Below are positions 1 to 10,300 of a stretch of 64,000 bases of DNA, piece after piece (the first letter of the stretch is position 1; the number at the start of each line of letters is the position of its first letter). The stretch is from Magnetococcales bacterium (GTDB lineage Bacteria > Pseudomonadota > Magnetococcia > Magnetococcales > JADFYX01), in assembly GCA_015232365.1 (NCBI GenBank), contig JADFZU010000006.1, positions 21,456 through 85,455 on the forward strand, in the 5' to 3' direction. The position numbers and the translations under genes are program-made. The notes under the pieces were generated by a model. It did no database searches, was not told the origin of the DNA, and was given only the letters and a program-made list of their open reading frames with translations.

Positions 1-4
1 TCTT

Positions 5-436
5 TTGGTTCGGGATATTGTGCCAGACTGTTTTATAGTTGCCTGTGGTGCAACAAGAGCTTCAGAGCCAAGGTTGCGCAGGGTTGGGGCCGACCGGGTT
101 GTTGCACCAGCACAGATTGGTGGAGCTCAGATGGCTAATATTGTCCTCAGGCCATCAGCCACGGAATTTTTTGATATGGCCTTCAGGTCAGATAGTGATG
201 AGGTTGAGATGCAGGAGATGCATATTCCGGCACAATCACAGCTAGACGGCTCCAAACTTGGAGAACTGTATGGTCACTCTGAATTTGACGATGTAATTGT
301 TGTTGGTTATATAGCTAAGGATTCCAAGGATATCCGTTTTAACCCAAAAGGAGATGTGCAGTTAAATGCCGGTGATGTTTTGATCTGTTTTGGTCAGCTA
401 GATGATCTAGCCCGTTTTGAAAATGCACTGAAATAG
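5..436 (+). CDS. Potassium channel / TrkA-type NAD-binding and TrkA-C domain protein, C-terminal part (truncated by window start)
   Basis: Translation ADRVVAPAQIGGAQMANIVLRPSATEFFD followed by a TrkA-C-like tail (GSKLGELYGHSEFDDVIVVGYIAKD...LNAGDVLICFGQLDDLARFE). Confidence 0.75.
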   Translation: MVRDIVPDCFIVACGATRASEPRLRRVGADRVVAPAQIGGAQMANIVLRPSATEFFDMAFRSDSDEVEMQEMHIPAQSQLDGSKLGELYGHSEFDDVIVVGYIAKDSKDIRFNPKGDVQLNAGDVLICFGQLDDLARFENALK

Positions 437-468
437 TGGAATAGCGTATATTAATAGTAGCACAGTGG

Positions 469-515
469 AGTGAGCCTTTCTGCCGGGTTTGGGGAGTGCT
501 CAAGATCATATTTTA
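469..515. repeat. GC-rich dispersed repeat family B, degenerate copy
   Basis: gagtgagcctttctgccgggtttggggagtgctcaag resembles the adjacent copy at 547-605. Confidence 0.4.
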
Positions 516-546
516 ATAGTTAAATCTGTTTCTTTGTAGTCATAGG

Positions 547-605
547 GGCGCAGGTGGGCTTGCCTCCCTGCCGGATTTGGGCAGGGCCCAAGGTTTTGCT
601 TTTAA
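547..605. repeat. GC-rich dispersed repeat family B
   Basis: gggcgcaggtgggcttgcctccctgccggatttgggcagggcccaaggttttgctttt; near-identical blocks at 45165-45225. Confidence 0.6.
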
Positions 606-665
606 TTAAAGTCGATTGAGTAGTAAGCCATAAGAAGATTTTAGCTTTTAAAGCGACTAAAAAAA

Positions 666-1550
666 TCAGAGAAAATAGGTTCCAATTCCTTGGTCGGTAA
701 ACACCTCTAGCAGTAGGGCGTGTTCGATACGGCCATCAATAATATGGGCAGAGTTTACGCCACTTGCACGTGCATTAATACAGGTCTGCACCTTGGGGAT
801 CATTCCGCCAGCAATGGTTCCATTGCTAATTAATTCGCCAACCTCTTCTGAAGAAATCTTACTGATTAAACGGCCGTTTTTGTGTTTAACCCCTAGAACA
901 TCGGTGAGAAGAATCAACTTTTCAGCATTAAGGGCCATGGCAATATGTCCTGCAACTGAGTCGGCGTTGATATTATAGGTCTCACCATTTTCGCCGACTC
1001 CTACTGGGGCTATCACCGGAATAATGTCTGTTTGCTTAAACAGGCCTAAAAGCTGAGTGTTTATACGCTCTACATCGCCAACCCAACCCAGATCAATAAT
1101 TTCAGGAGTTTTCATGTCAGGTGAATTGCGAGTGTGTTTACGTTTTTTTGCAATGATAGTCCTGCCATCCTTGCCTGACATACCTGCTGCTTGACCGCCA
1201 TTAAGGTTGATCAGGTTGACAATATCTTTGTTGACCTTACCGGCCAAGACCATCTCGACAACATTGACCGTCTCCTGGTCAGTAACCCTTAAACCATCAA
1301 TGAAAAGTGGTTTAAGCCCCATCTGCTCCATGATTTTGCCAATTTGCGGCCCGCCGCCGTGAACCACAACAGGATTGATTCCAACTTGACGCAAGAGAAT
1401 AATATTCTGGGCAAAAGCTGTTTTTAGAGCTTCGTCGACCATGGCGTTGCCACCATATTTGATTACGAAGGTTTTCCCCTCAAAACGGCGCATATAAGGG
1501 AGTGCTTCAATTAGTATGCGAGCTTTTTCTACCCGGTTATTGATGGTCAT
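666..1550 (-). CDS. argB: Acetylglutamate kinase
   Basis: [62 protein letters not shown]. Confidence 0.96.
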   Translation of the reverse strand: MTINNRVEKARILIEALPYMRRFEGKTFVIKYGGNAMVDEALKTAFAQNIILLRQVGINPVVVHGGGPQIGKIMEQMGLKPLFIDGLRVTDQETVNVVEMVLAGKVNKDIVNLINLNGGQAAGMSGKDGRTIIAKKRKHTRNSPDMKTPEIIDLGWVGDVERINTQLLGLFKQTDIIPVIAPVGVGENGETYNINADSVAGHIAMALNAEKLILLTDVLGVKHKNGRLISKISSEEVGELISNGTIAGGMIPKVQTCINARASGVNSAHIIDGRIEHALLLEVFTDQGIGTYFL

Positions 1551-1613
1551 AACACTTTTCCAGAATTCTGTTCTGCTAATTTATGTGGAGTATAATTTGT
1601 TTTTTATGTAACG

Positions 1614-1845
1614 CTAGATTTGGCAGTTGTTCCTGCTTAACAGGCACAACCAGTTGATGCACCAATCATGCTTTAGCAAAATCTTGTCAGTAACAATATG
1701 CAGCGATTTCATCATGGGCAAATGGCCTTAGCCCGGTTGTGCGAAGAGTACCCATTATGTGGGCTGTAACGCCATTCCAGGCAAAATTCGCACAACATCC
1801 AGACTGGATTACAGCATGCATGTATTTACAACTGCCGAATGTAGG
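1614..1845. repeat. Dispersed inverted-repeat element family A (MITE-like), long/diverged copy
   Basis: Starts CTAGATTTGGCAGTTGTTC and ends ACAACTGCCGAATGTAGG: terminal inverted repeats shared with 12852-12954. Confidence 0.65.
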
Positions 1846-1887
1846 ATAATTGCTATAGTATGTACAGTTTTGTGCTGAAACTACAAT

Positions 1888-1918
1888 AAAAAAACCCCGC
1901 AATTTGCGGGGTTTTTTT
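1888..1918 (-). terminator. Rho-independent terminator of petABC (could act on both strands)
   Basis: aaaaaaaccccgcaatttgcggggttttttt immediately after the petC stop. Confidence 0.9.
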
Positions 1919-1919
1919 A

Positions 1920-2747
1920 TTAATGTACCTTGGCCCAAATCCTTCGTTTAACCGCATAAAGCATTATTGTAAATATGACCAGGTAGAGCAGAACCTTAAA
2001 CCCTAAAGCTTTTCGCTCCATTAAGGTCGGCTCAGCAGTCCAGGCCATAAAGGCTGTCACATCATGGGACAACTGCTTAAGAGAGCTTTCAGTACCATCT
2101 GCATACTCAACAGCACCATCTGCTAGTGGGGCCGGCATGGCGAAGAATTGACCAGGGAAATATTTATTGAAAGTATCTCCGTTGCCAATACGCTCCAATA
2201 CATGCTTTATATGCTCTGGATGCTGGGCATCAAGATGAAGAACTGGGGCCAACTCCAACGCTTCCGCAGAAGATACCTCTTCATCTTCCATTACTTTCTC
2301 GACCAACGCAGCCTCATTTTCGTTAAGATAGCCGGTTAAAATTCCATAGACATAATCTTCATAACCCTTTCGAGCCTTGGTCATCAAAGATAGGTCAGGT
2401 GGAATAAGGCCAAATGACTCTTTGGCGGAAACCGGGTCCATAGTCGATATCATCTTCTCTTTTTTAGTCCGGCCTTGAGTTTCTGCAAGAGCTTCAATTT
2501 CACTCTCAGTAAAACCAAACTGCTCCAGAGAGCTGAACTGGATGTATTTAAACGAGTGGCAGCCCATACATACTTCAACAGCAACCTGGGCACCACGTTT
2601 GATAGAGGCGTTGTCAAACTTACCAAAAGCCCCTTTAAAGCCCCAATCCTGAGGAGGAGGTTTTGCCGCCCCGCTAGAAGCTAGAACCACCTGGGGAAGA
2701 AAAGCGGCTGCCAACACCACAACTTGGACAATTTTTAAAAATTTCAT
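1920..2747 (-). CDS. petC: Cytochrome c1
   Basis: Signal peptide, heme site CMGCHSFKYIQ, PPDLSLMTKARKGYEDYVYGILTGY, C-terminal TM helix. Confidence 0.95.
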   Translation of the reverse strand: MKFLKIVQVVVLAAAFLPQVVLASSGAAKPPPQDWGFKGAFGKFDNASIKRGAQVAVEVCMGCHSFKYIQFSSLEQFGFTESEIEALAETQGRTKKEKMISTMDPVSAKESFGLIPPDLSLMTKARKGYEDYVYGILTGYLNENEAALVEKVMEDEEVSSAEALELAPVLHLDAQHPEHIKHVLERIGNGDTFNKYFPGQFFAMPAPLADGAVEYADGTESSLKQLSHDVTAFMAWTAEPTLMERKALGFKVLLYLVIFTIMLYAVKRRIWAKVH

Positions 2748-2761
2748 AGTCTAAACTCCCC

Positions 2762-3976
2762 TTACAGACTTTTTGGCAGCGGTAGTGGCTTCTCAATGTT
2801 AAAAGCTGTAACTACAAATAACATCGCAAAATAGCCGAAGTAGATTGCTGTTCCTGTGCGACCCAGTATGATCAGCGGCAATGCCCCATCAAAGGCTGTT
2901 GCATCTGCAGGGTTGTAACCGATCCAGCCCAACATTATGCAGTTGGCTACAAAAATCCAGAAGAGAGATTTGCTTAATGGGCGGTAGCGGAATGAGCGAA
3001 CTGGAGAGCGGTCCAAAAACGGCAGGACAAATAGAACACAGATAGCTCCAACCATGGCGATTACGCCAGCCAGCTTACTGAATGAACCCAGGAAGTCGAT
3101 AGAGCGTAGAATGGCATAGAACGGTAGGAAATACCACTCAGGAACAATATGTGGAGGTGTCTGCATCGGGTTGGCAGGAATGTAGTTATCCGGCTCCAAG
3201 AAAGCGTTTGGTGCATAGAAGACAAACCAGCAGTAGATAATCAGCAGTACACCCATTCCATAGAGATCTTTAATTGTGAAATATGGGTGGAACGGCAGGG
3301 TATCTTTCTCTTCGTCAACAATATCAATTCCGGTTGGATTGTTGGAGTGGACCGCATGAAGTGCCCACATATGGACAATTACCAGAGCGAAGATGACCAG
3401 TGGCAGCAGAAAATGCAGTACGTAGAAACGGTTCAAAGTGGCATCGCCAACTGAGAACCCGCCCCAGACCCAGACAACCAGTTCGTCTCCAACCACCGGA
3501 ACAGCAGTTATAAGATTGGTGATAACGGCAGCTCCCCAGTAGGACATCTGACCCCATGGAAGAACATAACCCAAAAAGCCGGTTCCCATCATCATGAAGA
3601 AGATGATAACACCGATCCACCAGAGAATCTCTCTAGGGGCACGGTAGGAGCCGTAATACATACCCCTAAGGATATGGACATAGATAATAATGAAGAAGAA
3701 TGTAGCACCGTTGGCGTGTAGATAACGCAGTAGCCAGCCGTAGTTAACGTCACGCATGATATGTTCGACAATATCAAATGCATGTTTAGCATCTGGCTTG
3801 TAGTGCATCGCCAAAAACAGGCCGGTTGCAATCATGACAATCAGCATGAACAGTGCTAGAGAACCAAAGTTCCACCAGTAGTTCAGATTTTTTGGGGTTG
3901 GATACTCAGTTGCCTGACTTTTGATCATCTCTGTAATCGGAAGCCGGGCATCAACCCATTCCATTAATTTAGACAC
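2762..3976 (-). CDS. petB: Ubiquinol-cytochrome c reductase cytochrome b
   Basis: [61 protein letters not shown]. Confidence 0.97.
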   Translation of the reverse strand: MSKLMEWVDARLPITEMIKSQATEYPTPKNLNYWWNFGSLALFMLIVMIATGLFLAMHYKPDAKHAFDIVEHIMRDVNYGWLLRYLHANGATFFFIIIYVHILRGMYYGSYRAPREILWWIGVIIFFMMMGTGFLGYVLPWGQMSYWGAAVITNLITAVPVVGDELVVWVWGGFSVGDATLNRFYVLHFLLPLVIFALVIVHMWALHAVHSNNPTGIDIVDEEKDTLPFHPYFTIKDLYGMGVLLIIYCWFVFYAPNAFLEPDNYIPANPMQTPPHIVPEWYFLPFYAILRSIDFLGSFSKLAGVIAMVGAICVLFVLPFLDRSPVRSFRYRPLSKSLFWIFVANCIMLGWIGYNPADATAFDGALPLIILGRTGTAIYFGYFAMLFVVTAFNIEKPLPLPKSL

Positions 3977-4037
3977 GTTCTCTCCTCCTACTCATCAATT
4001 CGACAAAAGATGAAGTGTTTGAGCGGTTGATGGCCGG

Positions 4038-4562
4038 TTATACCGGTTTACCAATGACTAAGGTTTGGTCATCTTTAAAAGCATAATAAGGTACAGCTAG
4101 GTTGGCTGGAGCCGGTCCTTTTCTGATACGGCCAGAGGTATCGTAGTGGGAGCCGTGACATGGACAGAGAAAACCACCAAAGTCACCAGTACCAATTGGT
4201 TGTGGAACACACCCAAGGTGGGTGCAGAGTGCCAGCAGAACCAAATATTGCTTTTTTTGTACCCTGGTCTCATCCTTGGCAAAATCAGGTAATTTTTCAA
4301 AATCACCATCTTTAGCCTGTTCAATCTGCTCCGGGGTACGGTGGAGAACGAAAACCGGCTTGCCCTGCCAGGGTATGGTAATCATCTGGCCTTCAGCCAG
4401 TGCACCGATATTTACCTCAGTCGTTGCTTGTGCGAGGACATCGGCAGATGGACTCCACGATCTGATAAAAGGCCAAGCCGCACCTGCTGTTCCTGCGACA
4501 CCCACGGCACTTGTTGCCAGGATGAGAAAATCCCGACGATTCTCTTCTGTCTCAATAACCAT
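4038..4562 (-). CDS. petA: Ubiquinol-cytochrome c reductase Rieske iron-sulfur subunit
   Basis: CTHLGCVPQPIGTGDFGGFLCPCHGSHYDTSGRIRKGPAPANL. Confidence 0.97.
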   Translation of the reverse strand: MVIETEENRRDFLILATSAVGVAGTAGAAWPFIRSWSPSADVLAQATTEVNIGALAEGQMITIPWQGKPVFVLHRTPEQIEQAKDGDFEKLPDFAKDETRVQKKQYLVLLALCTHLGCVPQPIGTGDFGGFLCPCHGSHYDTSGRIRKGPAPANLAVPYYAFKDDQTLVIGKPV

Positions 4563-4824
4563 AAAGACTCCTAACCTCCTAATGAGCTTGTTTGGAAGTT
4601 ACAAAATAAAAAATTGTACAAAGATTCCAGGAAAATAAGACCGGTTACGCATATTATGATCTAAAGAATCCACATTATCCACAAAATCTAACTTGAACCT
4701 GAACTAAAAGAGGCTATTATCAGCAATCTCTACCTCGACCTTCTATAAGTACACTCTAATATTTCAAAATTACCGTGGCTGAGTCAACCATATTTCCATC
4801 AAAAGGGGAAAATAAATGCTAAAC

Positions 4825-4853
4825 TTGACCAAAATCAAGTTCATATTGATCAA
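4825..4853. promoter_or_regulatory. Two adjacent FNR/CRP-family-like boxes in the petA/trmL divergent intergenic region
   Basis: TTGACcaaaATCAA (4825-4838) and TTCATattgATCAA (4840-4853), each one mismatch from TTGAT-N4-ATCAA. Confidence 0.4.
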
Positions 4854-4887
4854 TATCGGCAGTAACGTAAGTTTGAGGTGACAAAGT

Positions 4888-5358
4888 ATGTTCCATGTAG
4901 TGCTGTTTCAACCGGAGATACCCCCCAACACCGGAACCATTATGCGTCTATGTGCTGCCAGCAACACCAGGTTGCACCTTGTTGGCCCTTTAGGGTTCCG
5001 TTTAGACGCCGCCTCTCTAAGGCGGGCAGGTATGGACTACCAGGAGCTGGCAGATGTGCAGCGATGGTCTGACTGGTCTGCATATCAAGAAGAGTCGCCT
5101 GATAACAGCCGCACCTTCGCTATTTCAACACATGGTAAACAGATCTATAGTAAATCTGAGTTTCGCCCCGGTGACCGGTTTCTCTTCGGCTCAGAAGGGT
5201 CTGGCCTACCAGTGCCTGTTTTGGAATCTTTTGGTGACCGTGTTCTGCGTATCCCCATGGCCCCTGAGGCCAGAAGCCTGAATTTGGCAATAAGTGTCAG
5301 TATTGTCCTCTATGAGGCCCTGCGGCAAAACGGATTTGCCAACCCGGATATTTCATGA
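4888..5358 (+). CDS. trmL: tRNA (cytidine(34)-2'-O)-methyltransferase (SPOUT)
   Basis: MFHVVLFQPEIPPNTGTIMRLCAA...LFGSEGSGLP...RIPMAPEARSLNLAISVSIVLYEALRQ. Confidence 0.95.
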   Translation: MFHVVLFQPEIPPNTGTIMRLCAASNTRLHLVGPLGFRLDAASLRRAGMDYQELADVQRWSDWSAYQEESPDNSRTFAISTHGKQIYSKSEFRPGDRFLFGSEGSGLPVPVLESFGDRVLRIPMAPEARSLNLAISVSIVLYEALRQNGFANPDIS

Positions 5359-5368
5359 AATATCCGGG
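5343..5368. repeat. Perfect 26-bp palindrome spanning the trmL stop codon
   Basis: CCCGGATATTTCATGAAATATCCGGG is its own reverse complement; the TGA stop lies at 5356-5358. Confidence 0.9.
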
Positions 5369-5376
5369 ATAAAATT

Positions 5377-6339
5377 CTACTTAGCCAACTCCTGGTTGAT
5401 TACCTCTGTAAAATCGGTGAAAGGAACTGCCCCTACTAGCTTGATGCCGTTGATAAAAAATGTTGGAGTTCCGGTAATCCCCAAGCTTTTTCCGTCCTTG
5501 CTGTCTGCCGCAACCCGGCTGGCATAACTACCGCTATCCAGACAGTGATCAAACTGCTTGCTGTTTAGTTTTAGTTTTTTTGCCAACTTTTTATACTCAG
5601 AAATTTCTAGCTTGGAGCCTTTGGCAAACAGAGCATCATGGAAGGGCCAGAATGCCCCCTGATCTTTTGCACACTGTGCCGCTTCTGAGGCTTTTGGAGC
5701 CTTTTTATGGAATGGCAGTGGGTAGTGGCGAAAAACAAAACGGACTTTATCTCCATACTTTTTTTCAACTTTGTTTATGGTCTCTTGGGCACGACGGCAG
5801 TATGGGCACTCAAAGTCAGAAAACTCAATAATGGTGATCGGAGCCGTTGCCGGCCCTTTGGAGAGGTCTTGAGGTCCAGGGACTGTATAACGTGGTGGCT
5901 TCAAGAGAAATGCAACCTGATATTTATTGGTCAAGCTACGGAGATACATCCCCTGTAGATTCTCTTCAAGCTGATTTTGCAGGTAGGAGCGGATTTTAGC
6001 GTCCATCCCCTTACCACCTTCTGGTAGCTGGCCTTTGTTCGCCTCAATGAAGGCAGTAACATCGGCATCGGTAAGAGGCGGTATTTTTTTATTTACCATC
6101 TCATCCATGACTTGATTCACTGCAATTCCGTTGGCTTTGGCCTCCAACTCCAATAGATGGTCGATAACCATCTCCTGGACTTTTGCCTCCCGGAGTTCGT
6201 AAATTTTATGGGTGATCTGTTTATCAACATCAGCAACATCCAGCTTCCAACTCCCTACCGAAGCAGCCGGTTCTGCCGATACAGTAGTTGGTATGATAAC
6301 AGCGAGCAGAGCAAGCAGAGCAAAAGTTGGTCGAAGCAT
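5377..6339 (-). CDS. Periplasmic DsbA-family thiol oxidoreductase with N-terminal SurA-like helical region
   Basis: Signal peptide; FSDFECPYCRRAQETI; GITGTPTFFINGIKLVGAVP; helical N-terminal half. Confidence 0.88.
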   Translation of the reverse strand: MLRPTFALLALLAVIIPTTVSAEPAASVGSWKLDVADVDKQITHKIYELREAKVQEMVIDHLLELEAKANGIAVNQVMDEMVNKKIPPLTDADVTAFIEANKGQLPEGGKGMDAKIRSYLQNQLEENLQGMYLRSLTNKYQVAFLLKPPRYTVPGPQDLSKGPATAPITIIEFSDFECPYCRRAQETINKVEKKYGDKVRFVFRHYPLPFHKKAPKASEAAQCAKDQGAFWPFHDALFAKGSKLEISEYKKLAKKLKLNSKQFDHCLDSGSYASRVAADSKDGKSLGITGTPTFFINGIKLVGAVPFTDFTEVINQELAK

Positions 6340-6382
6340 GTTGTGATCCTTTTATTTATGATTTGGAACAGCTTTTATTAGG

Positions 6383-6817
6383 TTAATTAGAGTAAATCTC
6401 AGCGGCTCTATTTTTGAAGGCTTCTACCATCCGTTTTGAGGCTTCACCAAATACCGGCCCTAAGGCTAACTCAATAAGACGACTTTTAAAACGGAAATCA
6501 ATAAAAAAGTCTATAGTACAACCCCCGGATGGTGAGTCGGTAAACCTCCATTCGCTCTCTAGGTGTTTAAAAGGGCCGTCAATATTGGCAATGGTGATTT
6601 TTTTTCCTGGAACAACAGTATCTTTAGTTATGAAAGTCTCTCGCATCCCTTTAAAAGAGATTGTCATCTCTGACATAAATGTATCACCCTGCTCATCATA
6701 TTTCCGAGTTTTAGCCAGCCATGGAATAAATTCTGAATAACTGTCCATATCGACAACTAGATCATACATCTGTTCGGCACTATAGGGGACATGGGTGGAA
6801 GAGGTGCATTTACTCAT
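6383..6817 (-). CDS. COQ10/RatA-family START-like (polyketide cyclase) protein
   Basis: YSAEQMYDLVVDMDSYSEFIPW...SFKGMRETF...FIDFRFKSRLIELALGPVF. Confidence 0.85.
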   Translation of the reverse strand: MSKCTSSTHVPYSAEQMYDLVVDMDSYSEFIPWLAKTRKYDEQGDTFMSEMTISFKGMRETFITKDTVVPGKKITIANIDGPFKHLESEWRFTDSPSGGCTIDFFIDFRFKSRLIELALGPVFGEASKRMVEAFKNRAAEIYSN

Positions 6818-6845
6818 TTTGTCTAGAGGCTCCTAGTAAGGCACG

Positions 6846-7280
6846 TTAATTACGGTGCAGATATATTGCCCTTTTTCTAAAGGCACTGATCATCTGTTTG
6901 GATACCTGGGTAAAGACCGGCCCCATGATCATCTCTTTCATTTTACTTGAAAAACGAAAGTCGATAAAAAATTCCACTTTGGTCCGGTCTTCACCGATGG
7001 GGTGAAAGTGCCAGGTACTTACCAGATATTGGAAAGGGCCAGATTTAAGGTTGATCTCAATTTTTTTGTTTGGTTCGACAATGTCCAGGGTTTGGAATGT
7101 CTCTCTAATGCCTTTGAAAGAGACAGACATTTCAGCCATAAACTGGTTATCCTTATGGTCCCAGACCCTGGCTTTGCCACACCAAGGTAGAAATTTTGGA
7201 TAACTTTCCACGTCCACAACGATGTCGTACATCTGGGCTGTGGTAAAGGGAAGCAGCTCGCTGACTCTTATTGTAGGCAT
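6846..7280 (-). CDS. COQ10/RatA-family START-like protein, tandem paralogue
   Basis: FTTAQMYDIVVDVESYPKFLPWCGKARV...SFKGIRETF...FFIDFRFSSKMKEMIMGPVF. Confidence 0.88.
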   Translation of the reverse strand: MPTIRVSELLPFTTAQMYDIVVDVESYPKFLPWCGKARVWDHKDNQFMAEMSVSFKGIRETFQTLDIVEPNKKIEINLKSGPFQYLVSTWHFHPIGEDRTKVEFFIDFRFSSKMKEMIMGPVFTQVSKQMISAFRKRAIYLHRN

Positions 7281-7399
7281 CGGAAATCTTAGTGAGTTAT
7301 GTGTGTATTATGTTATGGTCAGGCAGTTAACTATCACTATGTATATATAACCATATAGCATTGAGAGCAAGAGGTCATCAGAGACTGGAAACAATTTAA

Positions 7400-10300
7400 A
7401 TGGCTACTATAACCCAGAATAACAATAAAATTCCGACCAAATCAGATGCTTTACGTGCCAATTTGCGTGAGACCGCCGTTGAGTCAATAAACATTGATCC
7501 ACGTTATGAACCGTTGCGAGAGGTGGTTGCAAATTATGCTGGTATTTTAAAAAATCTCGACCGTCTGCTTAGGGAGTTGAGCCATCCATTTCGCAACTGG
7601 ACTCTGGTTCTGCCCGAGCTTAGGGGTTTTGTTTTAAAAAACTGCTCACGTTTTGTCCGTAGCCCCAAAGGGGCCGAATGTTTTTTACTGTTAAGCGATT
7701 TTTTTCTGGTGGCACTGGAGGAGGTTCGTAACGAAGATAACCTCAGGGCGGTTTTAGAGGGGCTGACCGCATACATGGAGAAGCAGGTCCAGGTTTTAAA
7801 AGGTGAGGAGCTTGCTGAATATGCTGCAGCTTTTGACTCAATATTTTTCTCACTCTCCAAGCTTCATGATTCAAAACTGCTTCTTCTCTCCCAGAGCCAC
7901 CACCCTCTAAAACGGACTGTGGCTCTAATGATGAAAAAGGCTAAATCTTCCGGTCAGCCCTTTCCCTTCTCAACTGAGATCATCCAGCAGTTGGCGATAC
8001 GCTCCCTCAAGGCAACTTACGAATATTGGTTGAAGCAGTCTGACCCGGAATGGTATGCGGTCTTGGGGACCGATCCTTGTGAGAATATCAGCCACCGTTT
8101 TTTAAAAAAAGCTTTGGCCGACCTAGAGCAGCTCTCCTCTGAAGAGGCTAGCCATGTAGTGGCCTTGAAGTTGACCAAAATGCCTTCGTTCCTGGATATT
8201 ATTCGCCACTACCGGCAAGCTGCTGATCTGTTGGGGCAGAGTCCTGTTGGGGAGGTAAGCTCGCCTGACCACCTTATAGAGGGGCGTAAGTTAAGGTTTT
8301 TATTTCATATTATGGAGATTAAAGGGCTCTCGATGATCCATGAAGAGTCCCTTAGGGAGATTAACCGTTCTCTGGTCAAATTGATTCGTCTGCAACAAAA
8401 CTATAACGAAATCCATTATGCATTTATTACTACATTCTCATTTTTAAAGGCCAATGTGGTCACCTATCCTCATACCGCCTTACAGTGTATTGAAGTTTTG
8501 GGGGTTGAGGTATTTCGCCACAATAACAATAGGCTTGTGGAGTCATTTTTAGAGCAGACGGTCCGTTTTGGTTTTCAATTTAGTTCGGTAACAGGGGTGG
8601 ATAACGACTGGCAGCCAATCTGCAACCCTGCCCATCTTTATAATATCCGGGTCTGGCTTAGTTTGATTACCCAAAACCCTACCTGGAGTCCCATGCTGTT
8701 TTCAGCACTTATAATCAACCTGAAACTATCTGGTGCGCTGATTCGGGATACCGATCTTTTCCAAAAAGAGATATCCAAGCTTTTAAATAGCGGTATCAAG
8801 CCGGTCTATAACCTTGCTAAACAGTTTTGCCGGCAGTTACCGGTATATTATAATGAGATTGGTGCTGAAGGTGAACTGCGTACCGTCTCCACTGAGCTTG
8901 ATGAGATTAGCCGCCGCAAGGACCGCCTAATCCATTTTTTACGTAAACAGTGCCATGTAGAGAGTACCAACCGGATAGTCGACCTTGCGTTTAATATATT
9001 CAAATTCTGGCAGACCGGGGATAAGAGTGTTCTAAGCGGTCTGGTCTCCGACTCTATTTTGGAAGAAATTGTCCCTAGCGGCCCCTATTTCGACCATGTG
9101 CATAAGATAGTTGCCTCTATATCCAAGGATAAGGATCTGGAGTTTGACCCCATAAGACAGTCGTTGGCCAAGGTTGAGGCGAAGGTAAAGGCTTTTACCC
9201 AGCTACCAGAGAGCGAAGGTCGGCGGGTGGTTCTATTGATCCGCCTCTGCCATCAGCTAGAGTTGAAATATAATCTAGGCTTTAGGGGGCTTGGTCAGCC
9301 CCTGCGACGGGCGGCAGAGGACGGTATTCCGGGTATGGATGCTCTTTTGAGTATTCTTGAGAGCGGTGCGGTGGGGTATGAGCGTCTGCTGGGGCTGTTG
9401 GATGCCATGGAGTGCTTGAAAGAGACTATTTTAAGTGATGAGGTTTTTCCGGCCCGTGAGGAGATCTATCAAAAGAGACATATAGCTGTGGATATTCCAT
9501 CGGTTTATGGCTGTTATGAGGAGCGTAAATTTGATGCTCTCTCACTAAGTTTTCGTCTTGAGAATCTCGCCAACGTTGATCTTGAAGGGCTGGTGGATCG
9601 GATACCGGAAGATTTTATCACTCGTGCAGCATTTTTCCGGGTTGGCAAATATTTGCGTGTTTTTATTCGGGCGTTGGATGTGGACGGAATTACATCAAGG
9701 AAACTGAGCCACATGCGGGAGGTTCTGGAGCGGTTTTTGGAGTTGAACCACTTCTCATACCACCAATACCTGGATATTTTTCGCAGTTTTTCCGAAGCGG
9801 TTAAGGATATAATTCTCACCTATTATACCACCAACCACCGGGATAATCTGGCGATTATTGTTCCGATGATCCCCAAGTCGGCACTGCTTGGTAAATTTGC
9901 CCCATTAAAAGACCAGGATGATGTTATCTCGGTGGAGAGAATAGGTGAGTCATTTCTTAGGGATCTAATTGCCGAGACTTTTGGTTTGCAGTCCTTTGAT
10001 CGTTTTATTAGCCGGATTTTGCAAATTTTGGCAAGACAGCAAGAGGTGTTGGCTCCCCACCGTTTAGATCAACTTATGACCTACGATCCAGCCAATCTTT
10101 TCTGCTCTCTATATGAGCCGGATGCCAGGGTGCGAAATTTAATCCATCTAGGTAATAAGGGGTTTAATCTGGTGGAGTTGGTGGAGAACAAAATCCCGGT
10201 TCCGGCTGGAGTGGTATTGACCACCGAATTTTTCCGCTGTAGGTCGGTAATCAGCGACTATCCCCCTGCTAGCAAAGATTATATTGCCCGTCTTCGGAAG

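Noticed and set aside
1687-1938. 83-aa minus-strand ORF upstream of argB
   Set aside because: Covers repeat A and the petC terminator hairpin (encodes LRGFF from the stem), so not a credible gene.
6383-7280. Toxin-antitoxin interpretation of the RatA-like genes
   Set aside because: Two paralogues with no antitoxin-like partner; family motifs equally fit COQ10 quinone-binding proteins.
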